A DNA stretch of 16,611 nt, from the NCBI GenBank assembly GCA_024280815.1, contig JAJRPL010000244.1, forward strand, positions 1 to 16,611, given 5' to 3'. Each line of letters opens with the position of its first letter. Positions within the stretch are counted from its first letter, which is position 1. Positions 1 through 7,229 of this stretch are shown piece after piece. Below the pieces are notes generated by a model. The model did not search any database, was not told the origin of the DNA, and worked only from the letters and a program-made list of their open reading frames with translations. The DNA is from Bacteroidota bacterium. Its GTDB lineage: Bacteria; Bacteroidota; Bacteroidia; Flavobacteriales; Flavobacteriaceae. Made by a program: the position numbers and the translations under genes.

Positions 1-281
1 AAATTACGCATCATTCTATCTCCATCAGCACCACCACCATTTTGAATGGTACAAAAAGCTTCATAATATGCACAATTTGCTTTACGTTCAGAACCATCTT
101 CAAACTGACTTTTTAAGTTGTTAAAAAGATGTTTTGCCGCCACAAAATCTCTATTGTTATACAATGCTATAGCGTGATTGTATTCTTTTAAAGGGTCTGT
201 GTAAATATCAGTTTTTTGGGCAAAGCTAGAACCTGAGAAGATTAAGAATAAGGCAATAAGCTGGTTATTTATATACTTCAT
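1..281 (-). CDS. Secreted TPR-like protein, 5' end only
   Basis: This is the first 93 codons of a gene that runs off the left edge of the window. Translation from the ATG at 281 gives a clear Sec signal peptide: a short polar start (MKYINNQ), a hydrophobic core (LIALFLIFSGSS) and a probable cleavage near FAQ at residues 20-22. The mature part begins with a helical segment containing EYNHAIALYNNRDFVAAKHLF, which has the small/large residue spacing of a tetratricopeptide helix pair. A second helix around CAYYEAFC follows. I read it as a periplasmic or envelope TPR protein. Large TPR proteins divergent from an FtsE-like gene fit what I remember of flavobacterial genomes, but that is memory and not shown here. 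The length and the remaining domains cannot be seen. The open frame, signal peptide and upstream promoter make the gene itself fairly secure; the TPR call rests on one repeat-like segment. Confidence 0.75.
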   Translation of the reverse strand, partial: MKYINNQLIALFLIFSGSSFAQKTDIYTDPLKEYNHAIALYNNRDFVAAKHLFNNLKSQFEDGSERKANCAYYEAFCTIQNGGGADGDRMMRN

Positions 282-323
282 TATAATGTTTAGTTTTAAA
301 GAGCAAAGTCTAAATAAGTAGTT

Positions 324-352
324 CAAAAGTAGAACATACTTAATTTAAACAA
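324..352 (-). promoter_or_regulatory. Bacteroidota-type promoter for the TPR-like gene
   Basis: Read on the minus strand, TTG (352-350) and TACTTTTG (331-324) are separated by 18 bases. This matches the Bacteroidota -33 TTG and -7 TAnnTTTG consensus exactly at the -7 box. Transcription would begin around 318, giving a leader of about 37 bases before the ATG at 281. This is a motif match only. Confidence 0.55.
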
Positions 353-460
353 CGTGTAATTTATCTGAAATTGTATAATTGTTAATTAATATAACATTTT
401 GTTAACTAAATTCTCTCCATCTTGAGAAGAAAGAGAGCATGTTTCGAGCCAAAGTAACTT

Positions 461-497
461 TTTTGAACCTTTTTTTAAAATTTTAGCTGTAAATTTG
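461..497 (+). promoter_or_regulatory. Bacteroidota-type promoter for the FtsE-like gene
   Basis: A TTTTG at 461-465 and a perfect -7 box TAAATTTG at 490-497 are separated by 24 bases, slightly longer than the usual 17-23. Transcription would start near 503, leaving a leader of only about 15 bases before the ATG at 519. The possible upstream TTG start at 495 lies inside the -7 box and so should not be on the mRNA, which supports the ATG at 519 as the true start. Confidence 0.5.
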
Positions 498-518
498 AAG
501 CGTAAACCACAACATGAG

Positions 519-1196
519 ATGGCAAATAAAAAACCAATACTACAGCTAAAGAATACTTCAATTTTTCAACAAGAAAGTTTAATACTTTCTGACATTAGTC
601 TTGATTTATATGAAGGAGATTTCATGTATTTGATTGGTAAAACAGGATCTGGTAAAAGTAGTTTAATGAAAACTCTTTATGGAGATTTACCACTTTCAAA
701 AGGTGAAGGTAATATTGTAGGTTATGATTTAAAGACGTTGAAAGAAAAAAATATTCCGTTTTTAAGAAGAAAATTGGGAATCGTTTTTCAAGATTTTAGG
801 TTGTTAAATGACAGAAATGTACATGATAATTTACTATTTGTTTTAAAAGCTACAGGCTGGAAAGACAGTTCTAAGTGTAAAGCCAAGATTGATGAAGTTT
901 TAGAAAAGGTTGACATGAAAACGAAAGATTTTAAAATGCCATATCAGCTTTCAGGAGGTGAACAACAACGAGTTGCTATTGCTAGGGCATTATTAAATGA
1001 CCCTGAATTAATTTTAGCCGATGAGCCTACTGGTAATTTAGACCCGAAAACTTCGCTAGAAGTAATGAGTGTATTAGAAGAAATCAATAAAAGAGGAAAA
1101 ACTATTTTAATGGCTACACATGATTATCCTTTGATTCTAAAATATCCGCACAAGACCATTAAGTGTGATAATGAGAAGGTTTTTGAAGTGGTTTAG
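519..1196 (+). CDS. ftsE: FtsE-like ABC transporter ATP-binding protein
   Basis: This 225-residue cytoplasmic ATPase of the ABC superfamily closely resembles the FtsE/LolD/MacB group. FtsE pairs with the membrane protein FtsX and couples ATP hydrolysis to activation of cell-wall hydrolases at the division site. Every ATPase motif is present: Walker A GKTGSGKS (40-47), Q-loop Q91 within GIVFQDFRLL, signature LSGGEQQR (144-151), Walker B LILADEP (164-170) and the switch histidine H201 in ATHD. The phrase VFQDFRLL near the Q-loop is typical of FtsE. The length is normal for the family. I chose the ATG at 519 over an in-frame TTG at 495, because that TTG is part of the predicted -7 box and the protein family normally starts near this point. 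No ftsX is adjacent; the next gene is a damaged glycosyltransferase. LolD or another FtsE-family subunit cannot be excluded from sequence alone. Confidence 0.85.
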   Translation: MANKKPILQLKNTSIFQQESLILSDISLDLYEGDFMYLIGKTGSGKSSLMKTLYGDLPLSKGEGNIVGYDLKTLKEKNIPFLRRKLGIVFQDFRLLNDRNVHDNLLFVLKATGWKDSSKCKAKIDEVLEKVDMKTKDFKMPYQLSGGEQQRVAIARALLNDPELILADEPTGNLDPKTSLEVMSVLEEINKRGKTILMATHDYPLILKYPHKTIKCDNEKVFEVV

Positions 1197-1212
1197 CTTT
1201 ATCCAATTTTAA

Positions 1213-1979
1213 TTATTAATTAAAATTTTTATTATTTCTGTATTAGTTTCCATAATAATACCCACTTCAAACAACCTTAAAGACCTTAAGGAATGTATTG
1301 AGAGTATTAATAATCAAAACTTTAAAAATTATGAAGTTTGGATTATTGACAATAATTCTACTGACGGTACTATAACTTATCTACAAACATTAGAAAAACC
1401 TTTTTATTGGTTGAGCGAAGCAGATAAAGGAGTTTATGACGCCATGAATAAAGGCATTTCTTCAGCTAACGGAAAGTGGTTATATTTTTTAGGAGCTGAT
1501 GACAAATTGCTTGATGAAAATGTACTTTCTGCTGTTTTTTCAGAATTAATTTCTGATAAAACAAAGTTAATAATAGGGAATATTAAATATGACTTAAAGG
1601 GAAAAGGTGCTATATATACTCATAATAAATCAGGGTTAGTAATATCTTCATGGTCAAGAAAAATTTGGTTTAAAAACACATTGCACCATCAAGCCATTTT
1701 TTACAATAGAATAATTTTTTGCAATAGAAACTACTCGATAAAATATAGTGTATTGGCAGATTATGCCTTTAATTTATATTTGTACAAAAAGAAAGTTGAA
1801 GTAAAAAAATAAAAAACACAATTGCAATTTGTGGTACTTCAGGAATTTCTAAAAAACACAATTGGAGTCTATATAAAGAAGAAATTGATTTTAAAACTTC
1901 AGAAAGTTCTATACTTTTAAAACCATTATTTGTAGCTATTGCAACTATAAAGTATATTATCAAGCAATTTTTAGCTTAA
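1213..1979 (+). pseudogene. Family 2 glycosyltransferase, no start codon and frameshifted
   Basis: The frame open after the TAA at 1210-1212 encodes a GT-A fold glycosyltransferase of family 2. Visible motifs are VSIIIPTSNN at the first strand, WIIDNNSTDGT (nucleotide-sugar binding), EADKGVYDAMNKGI, the metal-binding FLGADDKL (DxD-like) and LADYAF further on. Such enzymes transfer a sugar onto polysaccharide or glycan precursors on the cytoplasmic side of the membrane. Two defects are seen. First, there is no ATG, GTG or TTG in frame between 1213 and the TTG at 1411, which lies well inside the catalytic domain; homologs usually begin just before VSIIIPT (about 1240-1246). Second, the frame stops at 1810-1812, while the one-base-back frame from 1809 to the TAA at 1977-1979 continues naturally (IAICGTSGISK...SLYKEEIDFKT). 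One extra A in the A7 run at 1803-1809 would restore it. It follows ftsE by 16 bases and overlaps the end of the convergent GT4 gene. A rare ATT start plus slippage at A AAA AAA is possible but unproven. Confidence 0.75.
1811..1864 (+). repeat. 14-bp direct repeat in the GT2 C-terminal region
   Basis: The 14-mer AAAAAACACAATTG occurs exactly at 1811-1824 and again at 1851-1864, 40 bases apart. The first copy begins right after the A-run where the GT2 reading frame breaks. The two copies are read in different frames, so the repeat is not a protein repeat. It is AT-rich and may be accidental. Confidence 0.4.
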
Positions 1980-3083
1980 GTTAGAAAAGATAGTGATTAA
2001 CTGCTCTTTTTCCTTTTCCCAATTATATAGCATTGAAACATTAACTAAATTTTCTTTCCAAATACTGTATTGATTGGTGTTTGACAACATTTCTTGCACT
2101 TTACTTGCTAATACTTTTGGGTTGTGGCTATCAACAATTAATCCAATATTACAGGTTGTTATCAAATCAGTAACCTCCTTTCTATTAGAAGCTAAGACAG
2201 GGAGTTGTGCTTGTATATAATCAAAAATCTTATTGGGCAAGCTGTATTCATAATTTAAATTAGTTCCTTTATCTAATGACAGTCCTACATCAGCAATTTT
2301 AGTATATTCCATTAATTCATTATATGGTATCTTGTCTTTAATGAAAACTTTATTCGCTAAGTTTAATGATGTTTGTAGTTTTTTTAGGTTTTCAAACACA
2401 TCTCCACTCCCAATAATATATAAAATGACATTGTCTAAATATTGCATCATTTGTATAGCTTCCTCTGCCCCTCTATCTATATTGATACCAGTGCCTTGCA
2501 GGATAATCATTTTTTTAGTTCCTTTGATTTTATCTGCGAAAGCTAAGTCTGTTGTTTTATTATTTAATTTTGGAGCTATATTCCTAACTACTATTACGTC
2601 TATATTATATTTGCCTTTGTAAAAGGAAGCGATGCTATTATTGACAGTATATACATTCTTTAGCTTTGGAAAAATATATTTTTCAATAGAGAGCCAAACC
2701 TTTTGTACGTTGGGTCTATTAGTTAATTCAGGAATTTCAGTAAATAATTCATGACTGTCGTATACCAATTTTTTACGAAATATTTTACTGATTATAAAAT
2801 TAGGAAGTAAGGTGTCTAAATCATTTGACAATAAAATATCTTTTTTTAAGAAAAGTAATTTAAAAAATAATCTGATGTTGTACTCGGCATAAAATAAAAA
2901 CTTTTTATTAAAAAAAAGTCGCATTCTTATGGTTTTGTAAGTTCTGTTAATCGCTAAGCTATTGGTTAGTTTTCTGCCAATTAGAATTACTTCATAGTTC
3001 ATCCCTGTCAAGGTTGTACATGTTTTATGTACACGTTGGTCAGTAACTAAGTCATTGATAACAGAAACTATAATTCTTTGCAA
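1971..3083 (-). CDS. Family 4 glycosyltransferase
   Basis: This 370-residue protein has the two-Rossmann GT-B layout of glycosyltransferase family 4, retaining enzymes that build cell-surface polysaccharides or glycans from nucleotide sugars. The N-terminal acceptor domain begins IIVSVINDLVTDQRVHK (4-20) and carries YDSHELFTEIPEL (108-120), a phrase common in flavobacterial GT4 proteins. The C-terminal donor domain contains QGTGINIDRGAEEAI (196-210), an IIGSG strand (223-227) and SLPNKIFDYIQAQLPVLASN (281-300), the position of the family's nucleotide-sugar-binding EX7E-like segment. Here the second acidic residue is Asp (D288). No signal peptide or obvious membrane helix is present, so it is probably cytoplasmic or peripheral. 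The start is TTG at 3083 and gives the usual start of the family; no ATG lies nearby. It converges on the damaged GT2 gene with a 9-bp overlap. An intrinsic terminator lies upstream, so it must have its own promoter; a near-match -7 box (TACTTTCG, 3105-3098) is present. The sugar and acceptor are unknown. Confidence 0.85.
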   Translation of the reverse strand: MQRIIVSVINDLVTDQRVHKTCTTLTGMNYEVILIGRKLTNSLAINRTYKTIRMRLFFNKKFLFYAEYNIRLFFKLLFLKKDILLSNDLDTLLPNFIISKIFRKKLVYDSHELFTEIPELTNRPNVQKVWLSIEKYIFPKLKNVYTVNNSIASFYKGKYNIDVIVVRNIAPKLNNKTTDLAFADKIKGTKKMIILQGTGINIDRGAEEAIQMMQYLDNVILYIIGSGDVFENLKKLQTSLNLANKVFIKDKIPYNELMEYTKIADVGLSLDKGTNLNYEYSLPNKIFDYIQAQLPVLASNRKEVTDLITTCNIGLIVDSHNPKVLASKVQEMLSNTNQYSIWKENLVNVSMLYNWEKEKEQLITIFSNLS

Positions 3084-3106
3084 AGGTTAGTTTTTAGCGA
3101 AAGTAT

Positions 3107-3142
3107 AAAAAAAATCCCGCGTTTAATTTCTTAAAAACGGGA
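3107..3142 (-). terminator. Rho-independent terminator of the MORN gene
   Basis: On the minus strand TCCCG (3142-3138) pairs with CGGGA (3119-3115), and an inner TTTAA/TTAAA stem closes a short loop after a small internal loop. The hairpin is followed by eight T residues (3114-3107). It lies 56 bases past the MORN stop codon and 24 bases before the GT4 start codon, separating the two minus-strand genes transcriptionally. Confidence 0.7.
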
Positions 3143-3197
3143 AGTTGCTATAAAAAAGAAATTACAATATATTGTAACATCTTTTAAGTCGTTTAAA

Positions 3198-3845
3198 TTA
3201 AAGTGAACTTACAGGGCTGTATTGGTAATTTTCTTTATTGATACCTGTACCACTTACATATTCATTGTTGATATATTTACCGCCAATATTTGCACTTTCT
3301 TTAAAATATAAATTTGCAATACCGTGTTTTAGGTTGTTTTGCCAAGTCCCTTCATAAATATTACCGTTGGTATAGTAATAAATGCCATAACCACTTCTCA
3401 CACCAACGCTGTAATTACCTTTGTATTTTGAACCATCATGCCATACATATTCACCATAACCATGACGATTATCGTTTAGCCATGTTCCTTGGTATACATC
3501 ACCATTAGTCCATGTATATTTTCCTTGACCATTTCGCAGACCATTTTGCCAAGTTCCTTCATAAATACCTGTTTGGTATTGCATGGATCCGGTACCATTT
3601 TTACAATTCCCAGAAATGCAACTTTCGGTTACAACTTTGGTTTCTTGTTTTTCAATAGCTTTTTCTACGTTATTAATCTTTTCTACAAGAACAACTTTTG
3701 TTGTGTCAGTTGTTTTTACAGTGATTTCTTCAGTAGCTGTATTTTCTTGTTTTTTTACCTCCACTTTTAAAGCAGTAGTTTCTTCTGTTTGAGCAGTAAG
3801 AAATAGTGGGGTTAATAGTAATGTAAATAGTAACTTTTTCATCAT
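3198..3845 (-). CDS. Secreted MORN-repeat protein
   Basis: This 215-residue protein has a Sec signal peptide (MMKKLLFTLLLTPLFLTAQ, cleavage near residue 19). A low-complexity charged linker rich in Thr, Lys, Glu and Val (20-75) follows, then the motif CISGNCKNGTG (76-86), which often introduces MORN domains in Bacteroidota. Next come about four 23-residue MORN repeats: YEGTWQNGLRNGQGKY... (95-117), YQGTW... (118-140), YKGNY... (141-163) and YEGTWQNNLKHG... (164-186). Two closely spaced cysteines (C76, C81) could form a disulfide in the periplasm. MORN repeats form elongated beta-hairpin sheets that bind lipids or proteins; no catalytic residues are seen. It is followed by a terminator and so is probably monocistronic. 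It is divergent from glpD, with no evident functional tie. ATG at 3845 was used; a second ATG at 3842 would serve equally. The cellular role is unknown. Confidence 0.88.
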   Translation of the reverse strand: MMKKLLFTLLLTPLFLTAQTEETTALKVEVKKQENTATEEITVKTTDTTKVVLVEKINNVEKAIEKQETKVVTESCISGNCKNGTGSMQYQTGIYEGTWQNGLRNGQGKYTWTNGDVYQGTWLNDNRHGYGEYVWHDGSKYKGNYSVGVRSGYGIYYYTNGNIYEGTWQNNLKHGIANLYFKESANIGGKYINNEYVSGTGINKENYQYSPVSSL

Positions 3846-3936
3846 TTTTTTTTTGGTTTTAAATTATAACGTAAAAAGAGCATAAATAGTATAATTTTTT
3901 TTGAAGTTTGATGAATTTAACTAAAGTTTGAAGTGA

Positions 3937-3964
3937 TTGTTGTGGAGTCGTTTTCGTATATTTG
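3937..3964 (+). promoter_or_regulatory. Promoter of the glycerol operon
   Basis: TTG (3937-3939) and a perfect -7 box TATATTTG (3957-3964) are 17 bases apart, matching the Bacteroidota promoter pattern. Transcription would begin near 3971, about 25 bases before the GTG start of glpD at 3996. This spacing supports the GTG as the start. Confidence 0.6.
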
Positions 3965-3995
3965 AAGCGATAAAATTATTCAAAATAAAACACTA

Positions 3996-5291
3996 GTGAA
4001 TATATTTAAAAGAGCATCATTAATTAAACAATTACAAGAAAACTCTAATTGGGATGTGATTGTTATCGGCGGAGGAGCAACTGGTTTAGGTGTAGCGTTA
4101 GACAGTACGACTCGCGGCTACAAAACGCTTCTACTAGAGCAAGTAGATTTTGCAAAAGGCACTTCAAGTAGAAGTACCAAATTGGTTCATGGTGGTGTTC
4201 GGTATTTGGCTCAAGGAAACATAGATTTGGTGAAGGAAGCTCTTTATGAAAGAGGGTTACTATTAAAAAACGCTTCACATTTGGTTAAAGACCAATCTTT
4301 TATTATTCCAAATTATAACTGGTGGGACAATTTTTTTTACACCATCGGGCTTAAAGTGTATGATTTTTTAGCAGGAAAACTAAGTTTTGGTAAATCTACA
4401 AGAATCAATAAAGACGAAACAACTTCAAGATTAGAAACATTAAAAAGTGAAACCCTAAAAGGTGGTGTTGTTTATCATGACGGACAATTTGATGATGCTA
4501 GATTGGCAGTAAATATTGCTCAGACTTGTATTGAAAAAGGAGCAACGGTTTTAAACCATTGTAAAGTAAAAGAATTATTAAAAAATCAGGAAGGTATTGT
4601 CAACGGAGTCATAGCGGAAGACACTGAAACAAACATTTCTTATACTTTAAAAGCGAAAGTTATCATTAATGCCACAGGTGTTTTTACCGATGAAATTTTA
4701 CAAATGGATAATACAAACGCAAAGAATATTGTAAGACCTAGTCAAGGAGTTCATTTGGTGTTAGATCAATCGTTTTTACCTGGTAATGATGCAATTATGA
4801 TACCTAAAACATCTGATGGTAGAGTATTATTTTTAGTGCCTTGGCACAATAAAGTTATTGTAGGCACTACAGACACTCTGCTAGATAGTCATAGCTTAGA
4901 ACCCAAACCCTTAGAAAAGGAAATTGATTTTATTCTTGAAACAGCGAATAGATATCTAAACAAAAAAGTGAATAGAGAAGATGTGCTGAGTGTTTTTGCT
5001 GGCCTAAGACCTTTGGCTGCCCCTAAAGACGATTCAGAAAAAACAAAAGAAATATCTAGAAGTCATAAAATAATTGTTTCCAACTCTAAATTACTAACCA
5101 TTACTGGAGGTAAATGGACGACCTATAGAAGAATGGCTCAAGACACTATAAATAAAGCAATTATTATTGGGAAATTACCTAAAAAAGAAGTCAAACAAAA
5201 CATTTATCCATCCATGGAAACATCAAAAATGTTGATAGATCTAATCATTTATATATTTATGGAAGTGACCAGAAGGCAATTGAACAATTGA
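3996..5291 (+). CDS. glpD: Aerobic glycerol-3-phosphate dehydrogenase, frameshifted (full gene to 5563)
   Basis: GlpD is the FAD-dependent, membrane-associated enzyme that oxidises sn-glycerol-3-phosphate to dihydroxyacetone phosphate and passes electrons to quinone. The N-terminal FAD Rossmann fold is clear: VIVIGGGATGLG (21-32) followed by the acidic end of the second strand in LLLEQVD (45-51). The family signature SSRSTKLVHGGVRYL (57-71) is intact, as are the substrate-domain phrase FLVPWH and the late FAD-contact segment ITGGKWTTYRRMAQD near residues 367-381. After about residue 400 the frame changes. Native sequence ends at KKEVK, and 31 unrelated residues run to the stop at 5291. The proper continuation (TKHLSIHG..., then the C-terminal domain) is in the one-base-back frame, explained by loss of one A in the AAA at 5193-5195. 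The product as read would lack the C-terminal helical domain and is probably inactive, unless the base is a sequence error or the ribosome slips. GTG at 3996 is the only good start. It is first in the glpDKF operon. Confidence 0.9.
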   Translation: MNIFKRASLIKQLQENSNWDVIVIGGGATGLGVALDSTTRGYKTLLLEQVDFAKGTSSRSTKLVHGGVRYLAQGNIDLVKEALYERGLLLKNASHLVKDQSFIIPNYNWWDNFFYTIGLKVYDFLAGKLSFGKSTRINKDETTSRLETLKSETLKGGVVYHDGQFDDARLAVNIAQTCIEKGATVLNHCKVKELLKNQEGIVNGVIAEDTETNISYTLKAKVIINATGVFTDEILQMDNTNAKNIVRPSQGVHLVLDQSFLPGNDAIMIPKTSDGRVLFLVPWHNKVIVGTTDTLLDSHSLEPKPLEKEIDFILETANRYLNKKVNREDVLSVFAGLRPLAAPKDDSEKTKEISRSHKIIVSNSKLLTITGGKWTTYRRMAQDTINKAIIIGKLPKKEVKQNIYPSMETSKMLIDLIIYIFMEVTRRQLNN

Positions 5292-5563
5292 TTGATGAAT
5301 CGCATGGATTAGGAGATAAACTACATCCGCGTTTAGCGTATACTAAAGCAGAAGTTGTTTGGGCAATTAGACATGAAATGGCTAGAACTGTTGAAGATAT
5401 ACTAGCTAGACGAGTTAGAGCTTTATTTTTAGACGCCAAAGCTGCAATAGAAATGACACCTGAGGTAGCATCAATTTTAGCTAACGAATTAGAGAAGGAT
5501 GATTTTTGGAAAGAGCAACAAATAAAAGCATTCATCTCAATTGCAAAACAATATGTATTATAA
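5195..5563 (+). pseudogene. glpD: Out-of-frame C-terminal domain of glpD
   Basis: This is the remaining 122 codons of glycerol-3-phosphate dehydrogenase, one frame back from the first part. It begins TKHLSIHGNI, the usual link after the FAD domain, and carries YIYGSDQKAI. The C-terminal helical-domain signature follows: LHPRLAYTKAEVVWAIRHEM, then ARTVEDILARRVRALFLDA and a final amphipathic helix ending IAKQYVL. In intact GlpD this domain packs against the FAD domain and aids membrane association and dimer formation. A separate start at the TTG at 5288 would give only 91 residues without the link segment, so an independent gene is unlikely. The sequence shows no stops and no further decay, which argues the frameshift is recent or is a sequencing error. 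Repairing one A would give a protein of about 522 residues, normal for the family. Confidence 0.88.
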
Positions 5564-5605
5564 ATCAATTTGGAATTACTATTTTTAAAGCCTTAAATTA
5601 CCAAT

Positions 5606-7102
5606 ATGGATAACTATATACTTGCTATTGACCAAGGAACTACTAGTTCACGTGCAATTATTTTTGATAAAAACGGAAATATTATTTCTGTTTCACAAAA
5701 AGAATTTACACAACATTTTCCTAAGCCAGGTTGGGTAGAACACAACCCTAAAGAAATTTTAGAAACACAGATCAATGTAGTCGCAGAAGCTATTAAGCAA
5801 AAAGAATTAAATGCAGTTAACATAGCCGCTATAGGTATTACCAATCAACGAGAAACAGTAGTTGTTTGGGATAAAAAGACTGGAGAACCTGTATATAATG
5901 CTATTGTTTGGCAAGACAAAAGAACGGCTAATTATTGCGACGACCTTAAAAAACAAGGTAAAGAGCAACTGATAAGAGAAAAAACGGGATTAGTTATTGA
6001 CGCCTATTTTTCAGGCACTAAAGTAAAATGGATTTTAGATAATGTAGATGGTGTTAGAGAAAGAGCAGAAGCGGGCGACTTAATTATGGGCACTATTGAT
6101 ACGTGGTTGATATGGAATTTAACTAAAGGTGAACAGCATGTAACTGACGTGTCGAACGCCTCAAGAACATTGCTTTTCAATATCAATACTATGGAGTGGG
6201 ATGATGAGTTATTAGACCTTTTTACCATTCCGAAAAGGATGTTACCTCAGGTAAAACAATCAAGTGAAGTGTATGGAAACATACATTCAGAATTTTTTGA
6301 TACTGAAATTCCTATCGCTGGTATTGCAGGCGATCAGCAAGCTGCTTTGTTTGGTCAAATGTGTACAAAACCAGGAATGGTTAAAAACACCTATGGTACA
6401 GGTTGTTTTATGCTGATGAATATTGGTGAAAAGCCAATAGTTTCTAAAAATAATTTATTAACCACAGTCGCTTGGAAAATTAATGGAAAAACGCATTATG
6501 CTTTTGAAGGTAGTATTTTTATTGCAGGTGCTGTAGTACAATGGTTACGTGATAGTTTGAAAATTATAAAAACTTCTGATGAGGTTGAAAAGTTAGCAAA
6601 TACGGTAGATAGTTCTGATGGTGTATATTTTGTTCCTGCTTTTGCAGGATTAGGAGCTCCACATTGGAATCAACATGCTCAAGGAACAATTTTCGGATTA
6701 ACCAGAGGTAGTACAGATGCTCATATTGCAAAAGCTGCTTTAGAATCCATTGCCTATCAGACGATGGATGTTTTAAAAGCAATGGAATCTGATTCGGGTG
6801 TTTCTATAAAAGAATTACGTGTTGACGGCGGTGCTACCATAAATAAGACATTGATGCAATTTCAGGCAGATGTTTTAAATACGGTAACTGTACGTCCAAA
6901 AGTCGTAGAAACAACAGCTATGGGAGCTGCATTTTTAGCTGGGCTAGCCGTTGGGTATTGGAAAAACACTGAAGAAATTCAACAAATATGGCAAATAGAT
7001 CAACGTTTTAATCCAACTTCAGATAGATCAACTATAGAAAAAGAAATTAAAGGCTGGTATAAAGCCATTGATGCATTAGAATATTGGACAAAAGAGAAAT
7101 AA
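5606..7102 (+). CDS. glpK: Glycerol kinase
   Basis: GlpK phosphorylates cytoplasmic glycerol with ATP to sn-glycerol-3-phosphate, trapping it and feeding GlpD. The 498-residue protein has the full two-domain FGGY-kinase fold. The N-terminal ATPase core begins LAIDQGTTSSRAIIFD (6-21). Glycerol-contact residues are seen in NQRE (80-83), W102 of VWQDKR and Y134, and the catalytic base is D243 in GIAGDQQAALFGQ. The FGGY signature lies in FAGLGAPHWNQHAQGTIFGLTRGS (split by domain; near residues 348-371), and the C-terminal part contains LRVDGGATIN and TTAMGAAFLAGLAVG. In Gram-positive GlpK a histidine just before this region (in HFYGSEVP) is phosphorylated by HPr. The aligned residue here appears to be E229, so PTS control of that kind is not expected. 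The ATG at 5606 lies 42 bases after the glpD stop with no promoter or terminator between, consistent with one operon. The length matches the family. Confidence 0.97.
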   Translation: MDNYILAIDQGTTSSRAIIFDKNGNIISVSQKEFTQHFPKPGWVEHNPKEILETQINVVAEAIKQKELNAVNIAAIGITNQRETVVVWDKKTGEPVYNAIVWQDKRTANYCDDLKKQGKEQLIREKTGLVIDAYFSGTKVKWILDNVDGVRERAEAGDLIMGTIDTWLIWNLTKGEQHVTDVSNASRTLLFNINTMEWDDELLDLFTIPKRMLPQVKQSSEVYGNIHSEFFDTEIPIAGIAGDQQAALFGQMCTKPGMVKNTYGTGCFMLMNIGEKPIVSKNNLLTTVAWKINGKTHYAFEGSIFIAGAVVQWLRDSLKIIKTSDEVEKLANTVDSSDGVYFVPAFAGLGAPHWNQHAQGTIFGLTRGSTDAHIAKAALESIAYQTMDVLKAMESDSGVSIKELRVDGGATINKTLMQFQADVLNTVTVRPKVVETTAMGAAFLAGLAVGYWKNTEEIQQIWQIDQRFNPTSDRSTIEKEIKGWYKAIDALEYWTKEK

Positions 7103-7229
7103 GTTGGCAGATTTCAGTAAAAATATAAATTTTTTAAAGAGTAGTATTGCTTTTGTTAAACAATTATAAAACTAACGAGTGCAAAATTTAAAAGTTCAAA
7201 ATTCGTTAATCATAAATCAATAATAAACC

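Noticed and set aside
378..408. GTTAATTAATATAAC and GTTAAC palindromic stretch as an operator
   Set aside because: Very AT-rich intergenic DNA where such palindromes arise easily; no second copy or supporting context.
495..518. Extended N-terminus of FtsE from a TTG start
   Set aside because: The TTG is part of the -7 promoter box and the family normally starts at the ATG at 519.
1769..1963. Minus-strand 64-codon frame over the GT2 end
   Set aside because: Antisense to the conserved GT2 C-terminal tail; the plus-strand reading continues a known family pattern.
3583..3792. Plus-strand open frames across the MORN gene
   Set aside because: They are shadows of the minus-strand coding sequence, with hydrophobic, low-quality translations and no family match.
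3939..3945. GTTGTGG (inverted CCACAAC) overlapping the glp promoter -33 region, as a possible shared operator with susC
   Set aside because: Only a 7-mer; roughly one copy is expected by chance in a window of this size and base composition.
5288..5563. Independent 91-residue gene after glpD
   Set aside because: The sequence is the GlpD C-terminal domain, and its homology begins upstream at 5195, before any start codon.
7103..7229. Separate promoter for glpF in the 127-base gap after glpK
   Set aside because: No TAnnTTTG with correct spacing was found; operon transcription is the simpler reading.
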